Below are positions 28,401 through 40,400 of a stretch of 64,000 nucleotides of DNA, piece by piece; positions within the stretch are counted from its first letter, which is position 1, and each line of letters begins with the position of its first letter. The notes beneath the pieces are model-generated. The model was given only the letters and a program-made list of their open reading frames with translations, was not told where the DNA came from and did no database searches. Source of the DNA: Sipunculus nudus (Eukaryota; Annelida; Sipuncula; Golfingiida; Sipunculidae); NCBI GenBank assembly GCA_026874595.1, contig CM049306.1, positions 83,230,142-83,294,141 on the forward strand, read 5' to 3'. A program made the translations under genes and the position numbers.

Positions 28401-31400
28401 GATACCCCTGTCAGTGCCACTTAACGCTACTGTGAGCATTATAAGTCAAAAACTAATGGACAGATTTCTTTCATATTATACATATACATAGACATGGGTT
28501 ATGGGAAGATGTATATTTAAATTGGGGTCATGACCTTTCCTATGAGAGTGGCCTTGCCTATGGTGAAAATCACACAAAATCATAAATATCTCAATAAAGG
28601 ATGCATGGATTGATCCAAAAATCAGATTGACTGAAGATCTTGGATGGCTTTGTCTTCTGCAGAAGACAGGTGGGGCCAACTTCTGTCCTTTCCTTGTTTT
28701 CGCGCCTTTTAATACCCCATCATTGCCACTGAACAGTACTGTGAGCATTATAAGTCAAAAACTAATGGACAGATTTCTTTCATATTATGCATATACACAT
28801 GGGTTATAGGATGATGTATATTTAAATTTGGGTCATGATCTTTCATATGAGAGTGGCCTTGACCTAAAATAATGCCATATATGGTGGAAATCACACAAGA
28901 TCATAAATATCTCAAGAGATGGATGGAAGAAACCATAGTTCCTTACCAAGTGTCAGTATATGCTACTTTAGAAGGGGGGGGGTGGCTATTCTTTAAGGGG
29001 ATTTGGATTAATTGTCTGGGGATACTATGGCACCTGCAGTACCAAGAAATATCTAGTATTTTCATTGTTTTCATATTCAGCGGGGTCAAATGTTTGTAAT
29101 ATTCTGAGGCAGGTATTATGGTATGCCCACCATCCATTAACTTTAAGTGTCACCATGATAACTTTCCTAGGCTTTGATGGATTTTCACAAAACTCACCAT
29201 AACTAATTACCAATAGATTATCTCGCCCAGGTTTGATTATATGCAAAATCATCCATATTTTATAAGGTCAGAGGTCACTAGGCTACTTTGTGGTTTCGCC
29301 ACAATAACTTATGAGGAATATGATGGATTTTGATCAAACTTAACAGAAATGTTGATCAATATAATATCTCGCCTAATTTCAGTTATTGGCAAAATCTACG
29401 CATATTTGATGAGGTCAGAGGTCACCGCACTTTGCAGGCACTGTGATGACTTACCAAAAATCCTATGGATTTTCATGAAATTCATTATACATATTTACAA
29501 AAAGTGTTTCTCACCTCAATTAAATTCTCAGCAAAATTCACACGTGTTTAATGAGAACAGAGGTCACCAGGCTGCTTTGTACAGACCAATTTGTGGTGTC
29601 TCTGCGATAATGTACAAGGAATATAATTGATTTTGTTAAATCACAATAGAAATATTAATCAATAATATGTCTTACCAAAATCTTTTTTCCAGCAAAATCC
29701 ATGCTTATTTAATGAGGTCAAAGGTCACCACACTTTGATGGCACCATCCTGACTTCCAAAAATTTTATGGATTTTCCTATAACTCTTGATGAATATTAAC
29801 CAATACAGTTTTTCTCCTGAATTACATTCTCAGCAAATTCACACATATTTTATGAGGTCACAAAATATGCAATGAGCGTATTATGCACCATTTGTGGTGC
29901 TCTTGTTGAAAGTTTTTATGATCTTACCATACAATAATTTTACTGTATTAATAGATTATTTCTATTATTATTTAACATGTGTAAATACTTAACATTTTGA
30001 TGAGGAACAAGGGGGATTTTGAATGCCAGAGTGGAAATGCTTTTTCATTTTTGTAAAAGTCTGATTTTATTTGTAATGTTAAACTATGAATTATTGGTAA
30101 CATAAAATATACATCTTTTGAATTAATGTTTACCAAATGAAGTACCTCAACTGTGTTTGATTATCTTCAAAATCGACACATATTTAATGAGGTCAGAGGT
30201 CACAAGATATAATACAGTTATGATACTGATGCTGTGCTTTTGTTATCATTAGGAAGTGTGCGAGCACTGTTACCACTAAGAGCTTGATAAATCAACTATG
30301 TTAGTGTGTGTGTGTGTGTTATTTAAACACCTGTTATCCTTGTGCCATCCTCCAGGCTGAATGAGGGCCGTGGACAGCAGCAATTTGAGCAGTCACTGAG
30401 ACAGGTGTTTCAGACCATCAACAAGATGATGCAGGCCAAGTCAGACCATCTAGTCCTTATCCAGGTAATCAACCACTCAGATATCATGAGTGTGAATTCA
30501 GATGAGGAAATAGTGTTAGTCTTTATGTAGATTCCTCACATGCTTGGAGATCCTTGAATATTTTTAATATATTTTCATGGTCTTATAAGTGATTTAGTTT
30601 CACAAGTTTAAAAAAATCCCAAAAGTCCTCTAAATCACTCTGATGGCTAAATGTAGCAGACCAAGAAATGCTCTAACCTGTTCTCAGTTTAATAATATAT
30701 ATAGATAATATAGAGAATATTATATAATAGAATTAGGGGTGGGGGTAGTTGAAAAGGTCTCATTAAAAAGAACATTAAATCAAATTTATTTTCATAAATA
30801 ACTTTGAAAAGACCTTGAGAAGAAATCATAAATATATGGGAAAACTGGCAATGCAAAAAACTTGAAATGGAAATTTCCAAGTTAAAAAGATGGAAATAAA
30901 CATCTAAATATCTAAATATTGCCAGTCCATGATCAGTGTTTACTTCATTAAATATTGACATTTGAATTGAGCTTTTCCATGAGAATATTAATTGGTTCTT
31001 TTCTCAGCCAAAGAACAATTCAGTTAGAGAACATTTTTTACAGGGAGCAGCTTTGAAATACTTGCCTTCCACCATTGGAGATGTCATCAGTGCCTTCAAC
31101 CCTAAGGAATTCAGGTATAGCATTTAATCATACAGCTGTTCAACTTTAAATTACATGTGATTAAGCATTTTATATTGTTTGTTTCAAGATCAGGAATTCT
31201 TATCATGTGTGATTTGGTCCTTGGTGTAACACTGTTTATCTTCAAAGTATTTTACAAACATTGTAACTGTCTAAAATAAATTAGTAGCACTAGAGAATGT
31301 TGCAGCCTTTAACAGTTAATAGATTTCTAACAGCTTATAAATTTGTAACTTGATGTATCATTAATTCACTGGTTGACACTGTAAAACGAGAAAACTTTGT

Positions 31401-34400
31401 TGAGACATTTTATGATACTGTTGCACAATTCATCTTTTTTTAAACCTTGTATAATGACTCAGACCTTGTACAACTGTAAATTTTTCAGCATGATGCTAGT
31501 GGAATTCGTAAACAACGTACCAAAGAATCGTCTTGTCAAACAGAAGATGCTGTGTGTGAACGACATCGTACACAGTCCGTTGTTTCTCCGGCCAGGTCAG
31601 TAAGATTGTGAATCCCTGTATTCCCAAATTAGGTATGCCCCTGCATCATATATAGTGGCAAACCTTCAAATCTGTTTCCAGAAGTAGGTAATATTTTCTG
31701 ATAAACAACCTTTCAATTGACTCTTTTGATCTTGCAAGAACACAAATCAATATTTCAGTTGTATTTTTTTGTTATTTATGATTTTAATAATTTCATGACT
31801 TACACTTTGAAGTATGTAACTTTTGCATACATCTGTCCATAGACTTGATGAAAATAAATTCACATGACAGATATGTTGTCATGTTATCATTATTGACATA
31901 TTTTTGTCACCCGCTTCCCGGAACGGGGGACATTGAATTGGGTTTGTCTGGCTGTCTGTCCCTGTGTCTGTCCTTCTGTCTGTCCTCCCATCAGGTTTTC
32001 ATTTCCATGCGATAAATTTTTCTAAATATTATCCAGTTTCTCTTAAATTTGGATCAGTGATTGGTCTCATGCATACCTTGGTTGGGATTGGTTTTGGAGT
32101 GTCTGTCTGAAAATTTATTCTCTCCAGCTCCAAAACAAAAATATTTAATTTTGTTCCTATTTCACAAACAAAGTCATGACATGTGGAGACATCTTCAGGC
32201 AAACATAGGGGTTAATTAATTACAAGTCATTGTTAAATGACATTCATAAAAATTACTTGGTATATAGTAAAGCCGCAAGTGGTCACTTGCTTCTCAAGTA
32301 GTGGAAAAATTTTATTCTTGTTCTTTTATACCAGGTTATATTTAGCTAAGGTTATATTTAGCTAACATGAACCAGAAAGGAAATATATAAGTTAATTTGA
32401 AAGAATATTTTATTGATGTTTATATTACTGAATTCAGAGAAATCCTGCTGCCTTAGGTCATTATGAATGTGTACTTTATAGATTACTGTGAGTTTTAATT
32501 AGTTATTGTATGTATTATAGGATGTAGAGAGATTCATGATAAATGTATATTTATTTATCACTTTTAAGTTTTAATTTGTTTTCCTATGTACTTCTTGCCG
32601 CCAGATTTCATGATGAATGTGTATTTAATGATGACTGTGAGTTACATTTTATATGTTTGTATTACAGAGTGTAGAGAGATTCTGTTGCCTGAGTTCATGA
32701 TGCACATCAAAGGCCTGATGGAACAGAAAGAGGAGATGGAGACATGTGTCAAGATCCTCAGTGACATCATGGAGGCTCTCTACAAGAAGGAAGTGGTAAG
32801 GTGGCAATGTCTGTCTGTGTGAATACAACAGGGTTGCCAGTGGTCAGGGAAAAGTCAGGGAAAACATTATATTTTCAAGGTCAGGGGAAAATCAGTAAAT
32901 ATTTATGGCTATGGAGGTCACAGTTTATTTACAGGTTGAAACAGTTTGGCATCTCTGATAAAGTTGTGGTGTGTTTGCAGATTTCATCAAATATAAGGTT
33001 TGGGGATATTGATGCCACTGATGCCACGCTTTCCTAACTTAAATACATGGAAGGGGGCTATTTGTGCCTCTAGACCCTTGTTTCTCTGATAGAGTTTTGG
33101 TTGGGGTTAACTGTAAAATGATGTTTTTGAGACCAAATTCAAAATTTGTGCATTGGTTTATCCTTGAAAACCAACTTAAAGTCAGGGAAAAGTCAGGGAA
33201 TTTATTCAGAGCTGGCTGTTGGCAAACCTGTACAAAATATAGGCATATTATGTATATATACTGAGGTTGGCTTAATATTTGTGCTGGTTTCAAATCTGTG
33301 ATGTTTTTTATTCAACAAATCATCTGACTGCCTCCCATGTTTAAACTGTAAGTCTGTTAATGCTTATTGCCCCCACTTCCACAGAATGGGGACTTTTTGG
33401 TCTGTCTGTCTTTCTGTCTGTCTGTCGGTTTTTGTTTCTGTACTAAATATTATCCGATTTCATTTAAGTTTGGGTCAGTGATTGAATTCATGCATACCTT
33501 GGTTGGGATTAGTTTTGGAGTCTGTCTGAAAATTTATTATCACCAGCACCAAAACAAACAAAATTTTCCCTTTGGTCCCCAATTCACAACAAAAATCTTC
33601 AGGGGACAATGAAAACTAAAACACATTCACTATGACATGTGGAGACATCTTCAGGGGAAAATAAAACTAAAACATGTTCAGAAGGCAAGCATGTAGATCA
33701 CAAGAAGCTGAAATAACAAGAGGCGGAAGCAGGGGGGGGGGGGGGGGACATTAATTCCTTGTTTATTAGTTTATTTATTATAGCATTCTTCAGGGTAGCT
33801 GATACCAGCAGGGTACTTCTGGTTCTGTTAAAATGGCCTTTATGGGGATCTGTGCTGGGAGAAAATACAATTCATATCATGAACAACATTACAATATAAT
33901 AATTGAAATACATTTTGCAGAATATAGTGAAAGACATTCATAAATATATTAACTAAAATGACAATAAATAAATAAGTGTACAATATGATCCTTAAAAGAA
34001 CCCTAACCATTCAATATTGATGTTTTTAGGTAATCTTTAGATTGTGTCAGATCATTTAAACCAGGTTTAGATTACAGTTTCTTCGCATCGTCAAGAATAA
34101 CTAGTCTATAATAAGTATTTTATTAAGTTTTCCCACCCATTTTGCTGACAAGTTTAAAAAGATGTTGGGAACTGTCAAGTAGAGTCCATTGATTCAGTAA
34201 GATATGTTTAGATTGTTTGGCAGTAAAATAAGACTTTCTCAATATAATATGGACAAAGAAGGACCACGTGTCAAAGAGAAAATAAAGCAGAAATAAAGCG
34301 GAGTTTATGCATGTATTATCAAAATTTTTTTTTTCAAGTGATTGATGTTATGTTATAGGGCCCAACACGAGAGGATCTGAGCACCATCATGTTGACGATG

Positions 34401-37400
34401 TTGAGGACGGTGATACAGACAGTCATAGGCCTGGACAGAGACAGTCCGCTAACAGTAAGTGATGAAGTATAAAGTTTAGATAAGAGTGAAATAACAAACA
34501 AGGCTCAAATGATACCACAAAGAATATAATGTTTTATATTGTAAATAATAAATATAATTTTTTGTAAAATGATGTAAAATGGGATACTGTATGTGATGTA
34601 TATATGGCTCTATATCATAAGAGTGTTGTACTGTGATCATTTCTTCTTACCTGTATCCCTACCTGTGAAATAAGTGTTTTATTACGTAAACATCGATGTG
34701 AGCGTTTTCTGTATTAATGAGAATATTCTCTGTTAGTATTCACACGCCAGAAGCTCCACTTACAAAATTTTCCCTGAGTAGGCCTATCATCGCACACTTC
34801 CGCCTCATTCTCGGTATGTAGGTCATGCCTCGCTTTGGTAGAGCCACATTATTCTTCTGGTGTTTGTGCTAGACGGACGTTTCGACGGGCTACTCCCGTC
34901 CGTCCGCTGTTGGTTTTCCCATGCTCGTTGCTTCACTTACTGTAAGTACGCTTTCATTTTCCCTTGGCCACTATGGAAGTCTCTCGGACTTGTTCCTCTT
35001 GTGGAGCGTCTCTCCCTTCCTGGGATGAGCACCCCTCTTGTCTCAGCTGTCGCTCCGGTGAGGGCACGTGCCTTAATGAGGCGGACCCATGTTATTAATG
35101 TCACACATGGCCGCCCTCTCAATGGGCTCGACTTCATGCATGGTCGACTGCCCTTGATCCCATTGAGCCCTCTCCTGCACTGTCTTCGGCTCCGGTGGCG
35201 GGGAGCAGGAGGGGCGCCACTCCTTCTGTGTCTAGTCGGGTGGCCTTACGCTCCCCCTCTGCGGATCCCCTTCTCGTTCCCGATCCTGTCCCTCCCTCCC
35301 TGGGCTCTGTCTTCCAGACCCCTGTTGGGGCTCCGGCTAGAGCTCTAGCCGCCCCCTCCAGGAAGCGACCGACCCCTGCCCCGCCCGGGCCCCCCGAGAA
35401 GGCTCTTGCCTTTTCCCTCATTCACCGTCTCTCCAGTTTTTGTGAATCCTTAAGGGCGGATTTCGACCTTGAGTCGGAGTCCACGCCCCAGGCCACGGCT
35501 CCGGGGCAGGTGTCTTTGACCGATCCTCCTGTGTTGTCCCCACAGCGTCCCTCTCGGATGGAGGTCACCCGTTCCCCACCGGCTCCAGCGCAGGTAAGTG
35601 CTCCCCCCCCCCCCCCCCCCCCCCGCTTGATCCGCCCCTTCCTAGCCGTCTGTCCCTTCGTCCCCTTAGGGACCGTCCTTCCACTGCTGCGGTTCCCCTC
35701 CCGTCCGGGTCTCCAGACGCCCGCCCTGCGGTTCCTGATACGGACTCCGTCTGTGCCCCGGCCGCTCCTGCGCCTCGTCCGCTCTTGATTCTCCGTCCGT
35801 CCGTTCTCCGCTTGTATTTACAGATCAGGCGCTTCCGGCCGGTACGGATCAGTGGACTGCTCTCATCACGCAGAGGCAGGCGTGGCGCACCATGAAGTCT
35901 GACCTCCTTGATCAGGTGGCCCGCACCATGCAGGAGTCTCGCCCCGACGGGCTGACCTTCCAGCGCCTCAGGCCACCGCCCGCCTCTGCCGCGTCGGCCG
36001 GGTTCTATCTGAACCCGTCCACGCTCTCGGCGCCGACTTCCGGACCTCAGGTCTGCATGGTATTTACCGATGAGACGGCTCGGCTGCTTGACAATCATCA
36101 TGCCGCCGTCACCGGCGCTATATCCTCATTGTCTGGGTCGCCGGTGCCGCCTGGCGCGCGGCGCTCTTGGCAGATCGGTACCTTGTGGTCCCCTAAGGCG
36201 TATCGGGCTACCTGCCTTGACAGGCTCGTCCCGTCTCCCGCCTTTCCCGCTGTTCCATAGGAACCGATGCGGGCCGAAATAGGGCTTGTTTATCCCTTCT
36301 CTGACGGTAGGTTGCTTTATTTCCCGGCGGCGCATGTATCCGATTCTCAGCTCTCGGATATGGAGGCTCTCGCCCGCCGGCGTTGTCATCGACCTTCAGG
36401 CCGTTACCAGCCTGTTGTCTATTTCTCCGGATCCTGCCATATTAAATAATATATGGCAGGCTTCCGCTCACGCATGTGCCGAGTTACAACACTTGGCCTG
36501 GCACCTGGTGAAGGTTTGTGTCTTACTCCGCCGCACCGGGTGTCTCCGCACCCTCCGCTCCGTCCAGCCCGTGCTATCTCCCGCGGAGCTCTCGGATCTA
36601 TATACTCAGCCGTTCACGGGATCTCTCCTCTTCGGGGGTCAACTATCCCGCATCTATGAGGCTGCCCTGGATCGTTCAGATCGTCGGGCCCCCCTTCTTA
36701 CCGGTCCTGTACTGCTCCGGTACGAGCTCCGGCTGCTAGCCACTCATTGGCTCCCGCCCGCCTGTCTGCTCGGTCGTCCGGGTCTCGCCAGACCTCCTCC
36801 TTTCGCGGTAAGTCCGCTCGGAGGGGTCGCGGCTGTAAGTGACACTCCTGGTCCGGTAGGCGGCCGCCTTCAGACCTGTCATCCGGCCTGGAGGCGTGTC
36901 ACCTCGCATCCCCACGGTTCGTTTTGGTTTCCGAATTTAGTTTTTCACCCCTCCGCCCCGCACGGCATTTCCGTTCGTTACTCCCCCGCCCAGGGGTCCG
37001 GCCAAGCGTCTCGCGCTCGAAAATGCCATTCGGTCCCTTCTCCTGAAGGGCGCCATTGTCCCGGTCAATACCGGAACTCCCGGGTTTTATTCCCGCAATT
37101 TTCTTGTCCCCAAGCCTCACGGCCAGGGGCGCCCGATTATAGATCTGAAGCGCCTCAATACCTTTATTCGACCTCCCCATTTTCGAATGTTCAATATTCC
37201 CGCTGTGCTCCGCACCGTCCGCCCAGGCAACTGGGCGTTCAAGATCGATTTTACAGACGCGTATTTCCATGTTCCGATCCACCCTGTGTCTCAGCCGTAC
37301 CTTCGGTTCGCCTTCGGCACTCGCGTGTTTCAATTCAGAGCCCTCCCGTTCGGGATAGATATTGCGCCCTGGATCTTTACGATCCTTGTTCATGCTGTAA

Positions 37401-40400
37401 CCACTTACATCCGGTCAGTCGGGGTATCAGTCCTCCCGTACCTGGACGACTAGCTCGTTCAGGCCCCTTCTCGCGATCTCCTTCTCCACCACAGTGCCCT
37501 GGTGCTTTCCCTTCTTCGCGATCTAGGCTTTCTGGTCAATGTCCAGAAGTCTCATCTGGTCCCTACCCAGACCATTCAGTTTTCTGGGCGTGGTCCTGGA
37601 TTTTCGGGCCGGTCGTGTGTCTCTCCCGCTCGACTTCGCGGTCAATCTGCGCCGGCGGTTCCGATCCCTTCTGTCGGCTCGTTGTGTCAGCTCCCATCTG
37701 GCGGCTTCCTTACACGGTTCTCTCCACTGGGTGGCCACGTTCGCCCCTATGGGCCGCCTGTTCCTCCGCCTGGTGCAGTCGCTCCTCCGCTCCGCGCGTC
37801 TCCTGGGTTCGGCATCTCATAGTACGGCGATTCTGCCTGCCCACCAGGCCGGGCGGGCCCTCCGCCCCTGGCTCCGGCTGTCTTTTCTCCTTCGTGGTAT
37901 TCCGTTCACGCAAACCGTCGCCTTTACGATCTTTACCGACGCGTCTTGGATGGGCTGGGGTGCCCACTTGGCCGATCTTCGTATTTCCGGCCTCTGGTCT
38001 CCTCGGGAGCGTCTGCTCCATATCACTATTTTGGAGCTCAGAGCAGTCCGTCATGCGCTTGCCCACAGGTCTCCGCGCTTCCTCGACTGTCATGTTCTAG
38101 TCATGACAGACAACACGACGGTTCTTGCATATATCAACAGGCAGGGCGGCATTGGGTCACCCTTGCTTCTGCGGGAATCTTATCGCCTGTTCGATCTGTG
38201 TATCCCTCTCAGTTTTACACTTCAGGCTCGTCATGTCCGCGGCGCCGTGAACGTCCTCGCCGACGCCCTTTCCCGGGATCGCCTCGGTACCCTTACTGCC
38301 GTTTCTCTCCCTCCGCCGGTTCTCCGGGGGATCTTCGGCGCTTGGGGGACTCCAGATTTCGACCTGTTCCGATTCCCGAACCCTCCCCCCCTCTTTCCAT
38401 CCGGTCCACGGCTACGTCGCCCTCGCGTCCTTCTCCCGGACACGCCCCTGTCCGCCTGGACAGGCCGGTTCTTGTACGGGTTCCCGGCCCCGGCCCTGAT
38501 CCCGCGGTTACTCCTGCGTCTCTCGGCGGCACCTCTCACGGACCTCATCCTGATCGTCCCGTTTCATCCAGCGGCTCCGTGGTTTCCTCGATGTCGTTCG
38601 TTTCTTGTCTGTCCACCCATTCTACTGCCGCTGTCGGTCGATCTGCTGCTCCGTCCTCGCACTCCTCAGGTGTACCCTCTGAGCGCTTTCTTACTGTCGT
38701 CCGATCGCTCAAAGATCAGGGGTTTTCAACGCCGGTTGCGGCTCTTGCAGCGGCTCCCCGTCGACGATCTTCCGACCGTGTGTATGACTCCCGCTGGCTC
38801 ATCTTCTCTCGATGAGCAAGGGAGCGTCATATAGATCCACTGGATCCGCCGGTCTAGTCGCTCCTTGATTTCCTCCTGCATTTATTACAGGATAAACGTT
38901 TATCCTTCCCCACTATTCACGGCTATCGGGCGGCTCTTCTTTCCGTGCTTCGCCCCCTCCGTAGGGATTCGGTTCTCCGTCATACCGTCAATTCCGATTT
39001 TCTCCAGGGGGTCCGGGCTCGTTCGTCCCGCCCCCGGTACGTAGTTCCTTCTTGGCGCCTTGACGTGTCCTCCGACTCCTCCGCGACGCTCCTTATGAGC
39101 CGCTCTGCTCCGCGCACCTGCTCCATCTGTCGCGTAAGACGGCGTTCCTCCTGGCGCTCGCCACTGCTGGCCGTTGAGCTGAGCTTCATGCTCTCATGGC
39201 CGATCCTAAATTTTCTCAAATTGCGGCTGACGGTTTACCGCGGACTTCACTTTCCTCCGGACTATTATCGTTAATCGCAGTCTTAAGATGACCCGCAATT
39301 TCATGGCACGTTCCTGCCCTGCCTAACGGCTGGTACCGGTTCGGCGCAACGAATTGCCCCGTCTGGGCCTTAAGGTACTATCTTAAGGCTACAAAATCTC
39401 TCCAGGGGGGCCGTAAGAAACTTTTTATTTCTTCAAAATTGGGTGCAGCCGATAAAAAAATAAGTCCTATTACTATCAGTAACTGGATAAAGGCTGCTAT
39501 CATCGCCGCACATGACTCTTTACGTCCGGCTGAACTACAGTCCTTCCATGTCACGGCTCATGAGGTCAGGGCTATCGCCTCATCCTTCGCTCACCTTTTG
39601 GGCGTGTCTCCTGCCACGCTGGTCAAAATGGATATCTGGAAGTCCCCTTCCACGTTTACTCAATTTTACCTCAAGGACGTATGCCTGCAAGACTCCGGCC
39701 TTTATGCCATGGGTCCCGTGGTTGCCGTAGGCACTATCATCCACGTCTCCCGCACATCTTCCTCGACGTCTACTCACGTCGGCCCGCTACCTGCCTGCAG
39801 ACGTCGTCTTCTGATGTGGTTTCTACTACTTGCTGACCATATTTTCTTCATCCTCGTCGTTCCAGGTCAGTATCTCCCTCCCTATGGTTTATCTGTTTCT
39901 TCTCATTAATACAGAAAACGCTCACATCGATGTTTACGTAATAAAACCCCCCATTCCCCTCCCCGTGAATGGTGGTTTTGTTAGTAAACGGATGTGAGCT
40001 TTTCTGTATTACAATCATCTGTCCCTCCCCCGATACTTCCTACTTCGCCCTCGAATAATGTGGCTCTACCAAAGCGAGGCATGACCTAGATACCGAGAAT
40101 GAGGCGGAAGTGGGCGATGATAGGCCTACTCAGGGAAAATTTTGTAAGTGGAGCTTCTGGCGTGTGAATACTAACAGAGAATATTCTCATTAATACAGAA
40201 AAGCTCACATCCGTTTACTAACAAAACCACCATTCACGGGGAGGGGAATGGGGGGTTCACTGTGTATTAATAAGTGGAATGGGATAAAAGACTTAAGGAA
40301 ATATTTTCACGTAAATTGACTTAATTGGCTATGCCAGTTGTTGGCAACTTTCTAGGTCACATTTTGGTTAATGATCAGATGCCAGTAATACTTTTCATAA

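Larger units (their letters stand above)
34676..40257 (+). mobile_element. DIRS-type tyrosine-recombinase retrotransposon, structurally complete but coding-defective
   Basis: About 5.6 kb of GC-rich sequence inside an AT-rich intron. The element has inverted terminal repeats (34695-34854 against 40053-40211), unequal outer extensions, and an internal complementary region near the right end. Internal order is a Cys/His gag-like region, RT, RNase H, a methyltransferase-like domain and a tyrosine recombinase. There is no integrase and no LTR. GTT stands at both borders (34676-34678 and 40255-40257) and no longer target duplication is seen, as known for DIRS elements that integrate by recombination. 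The sense strand is the same as the host gene. Confidence 0.93.

Noticed and set aside
29110..29910. CRISPR-like or satellite array
   Set aside because: The 145-155 bp units are imperfect throughout, with no short constant repeat and variable spacer pattern; they are a tandem interspersed module.
35140..35421. Gly/Arg-rich minus-strand ORF over gag
   Set aside because: It is the complement of the Pro/Ser/Ala-rich gag frame and has no independent support.
36286..38100. A 604-codon plus-strand ORF, the longest in the window
   Set aside because: Its first part overlaps gag-like sequence, but across 36941-38100 the conserved RT and RNase H motifs are read in the other two plus frames. The long open frame is a by-product of GC-rich DIRS coding sequence, not a separate gene.
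36899..38548. Minus-strand ORFs of 70-165 codons across the DIRS element
   Set aside because: They are shadows of the plus-strand RT/RNase H region; no motif or start context supports them.
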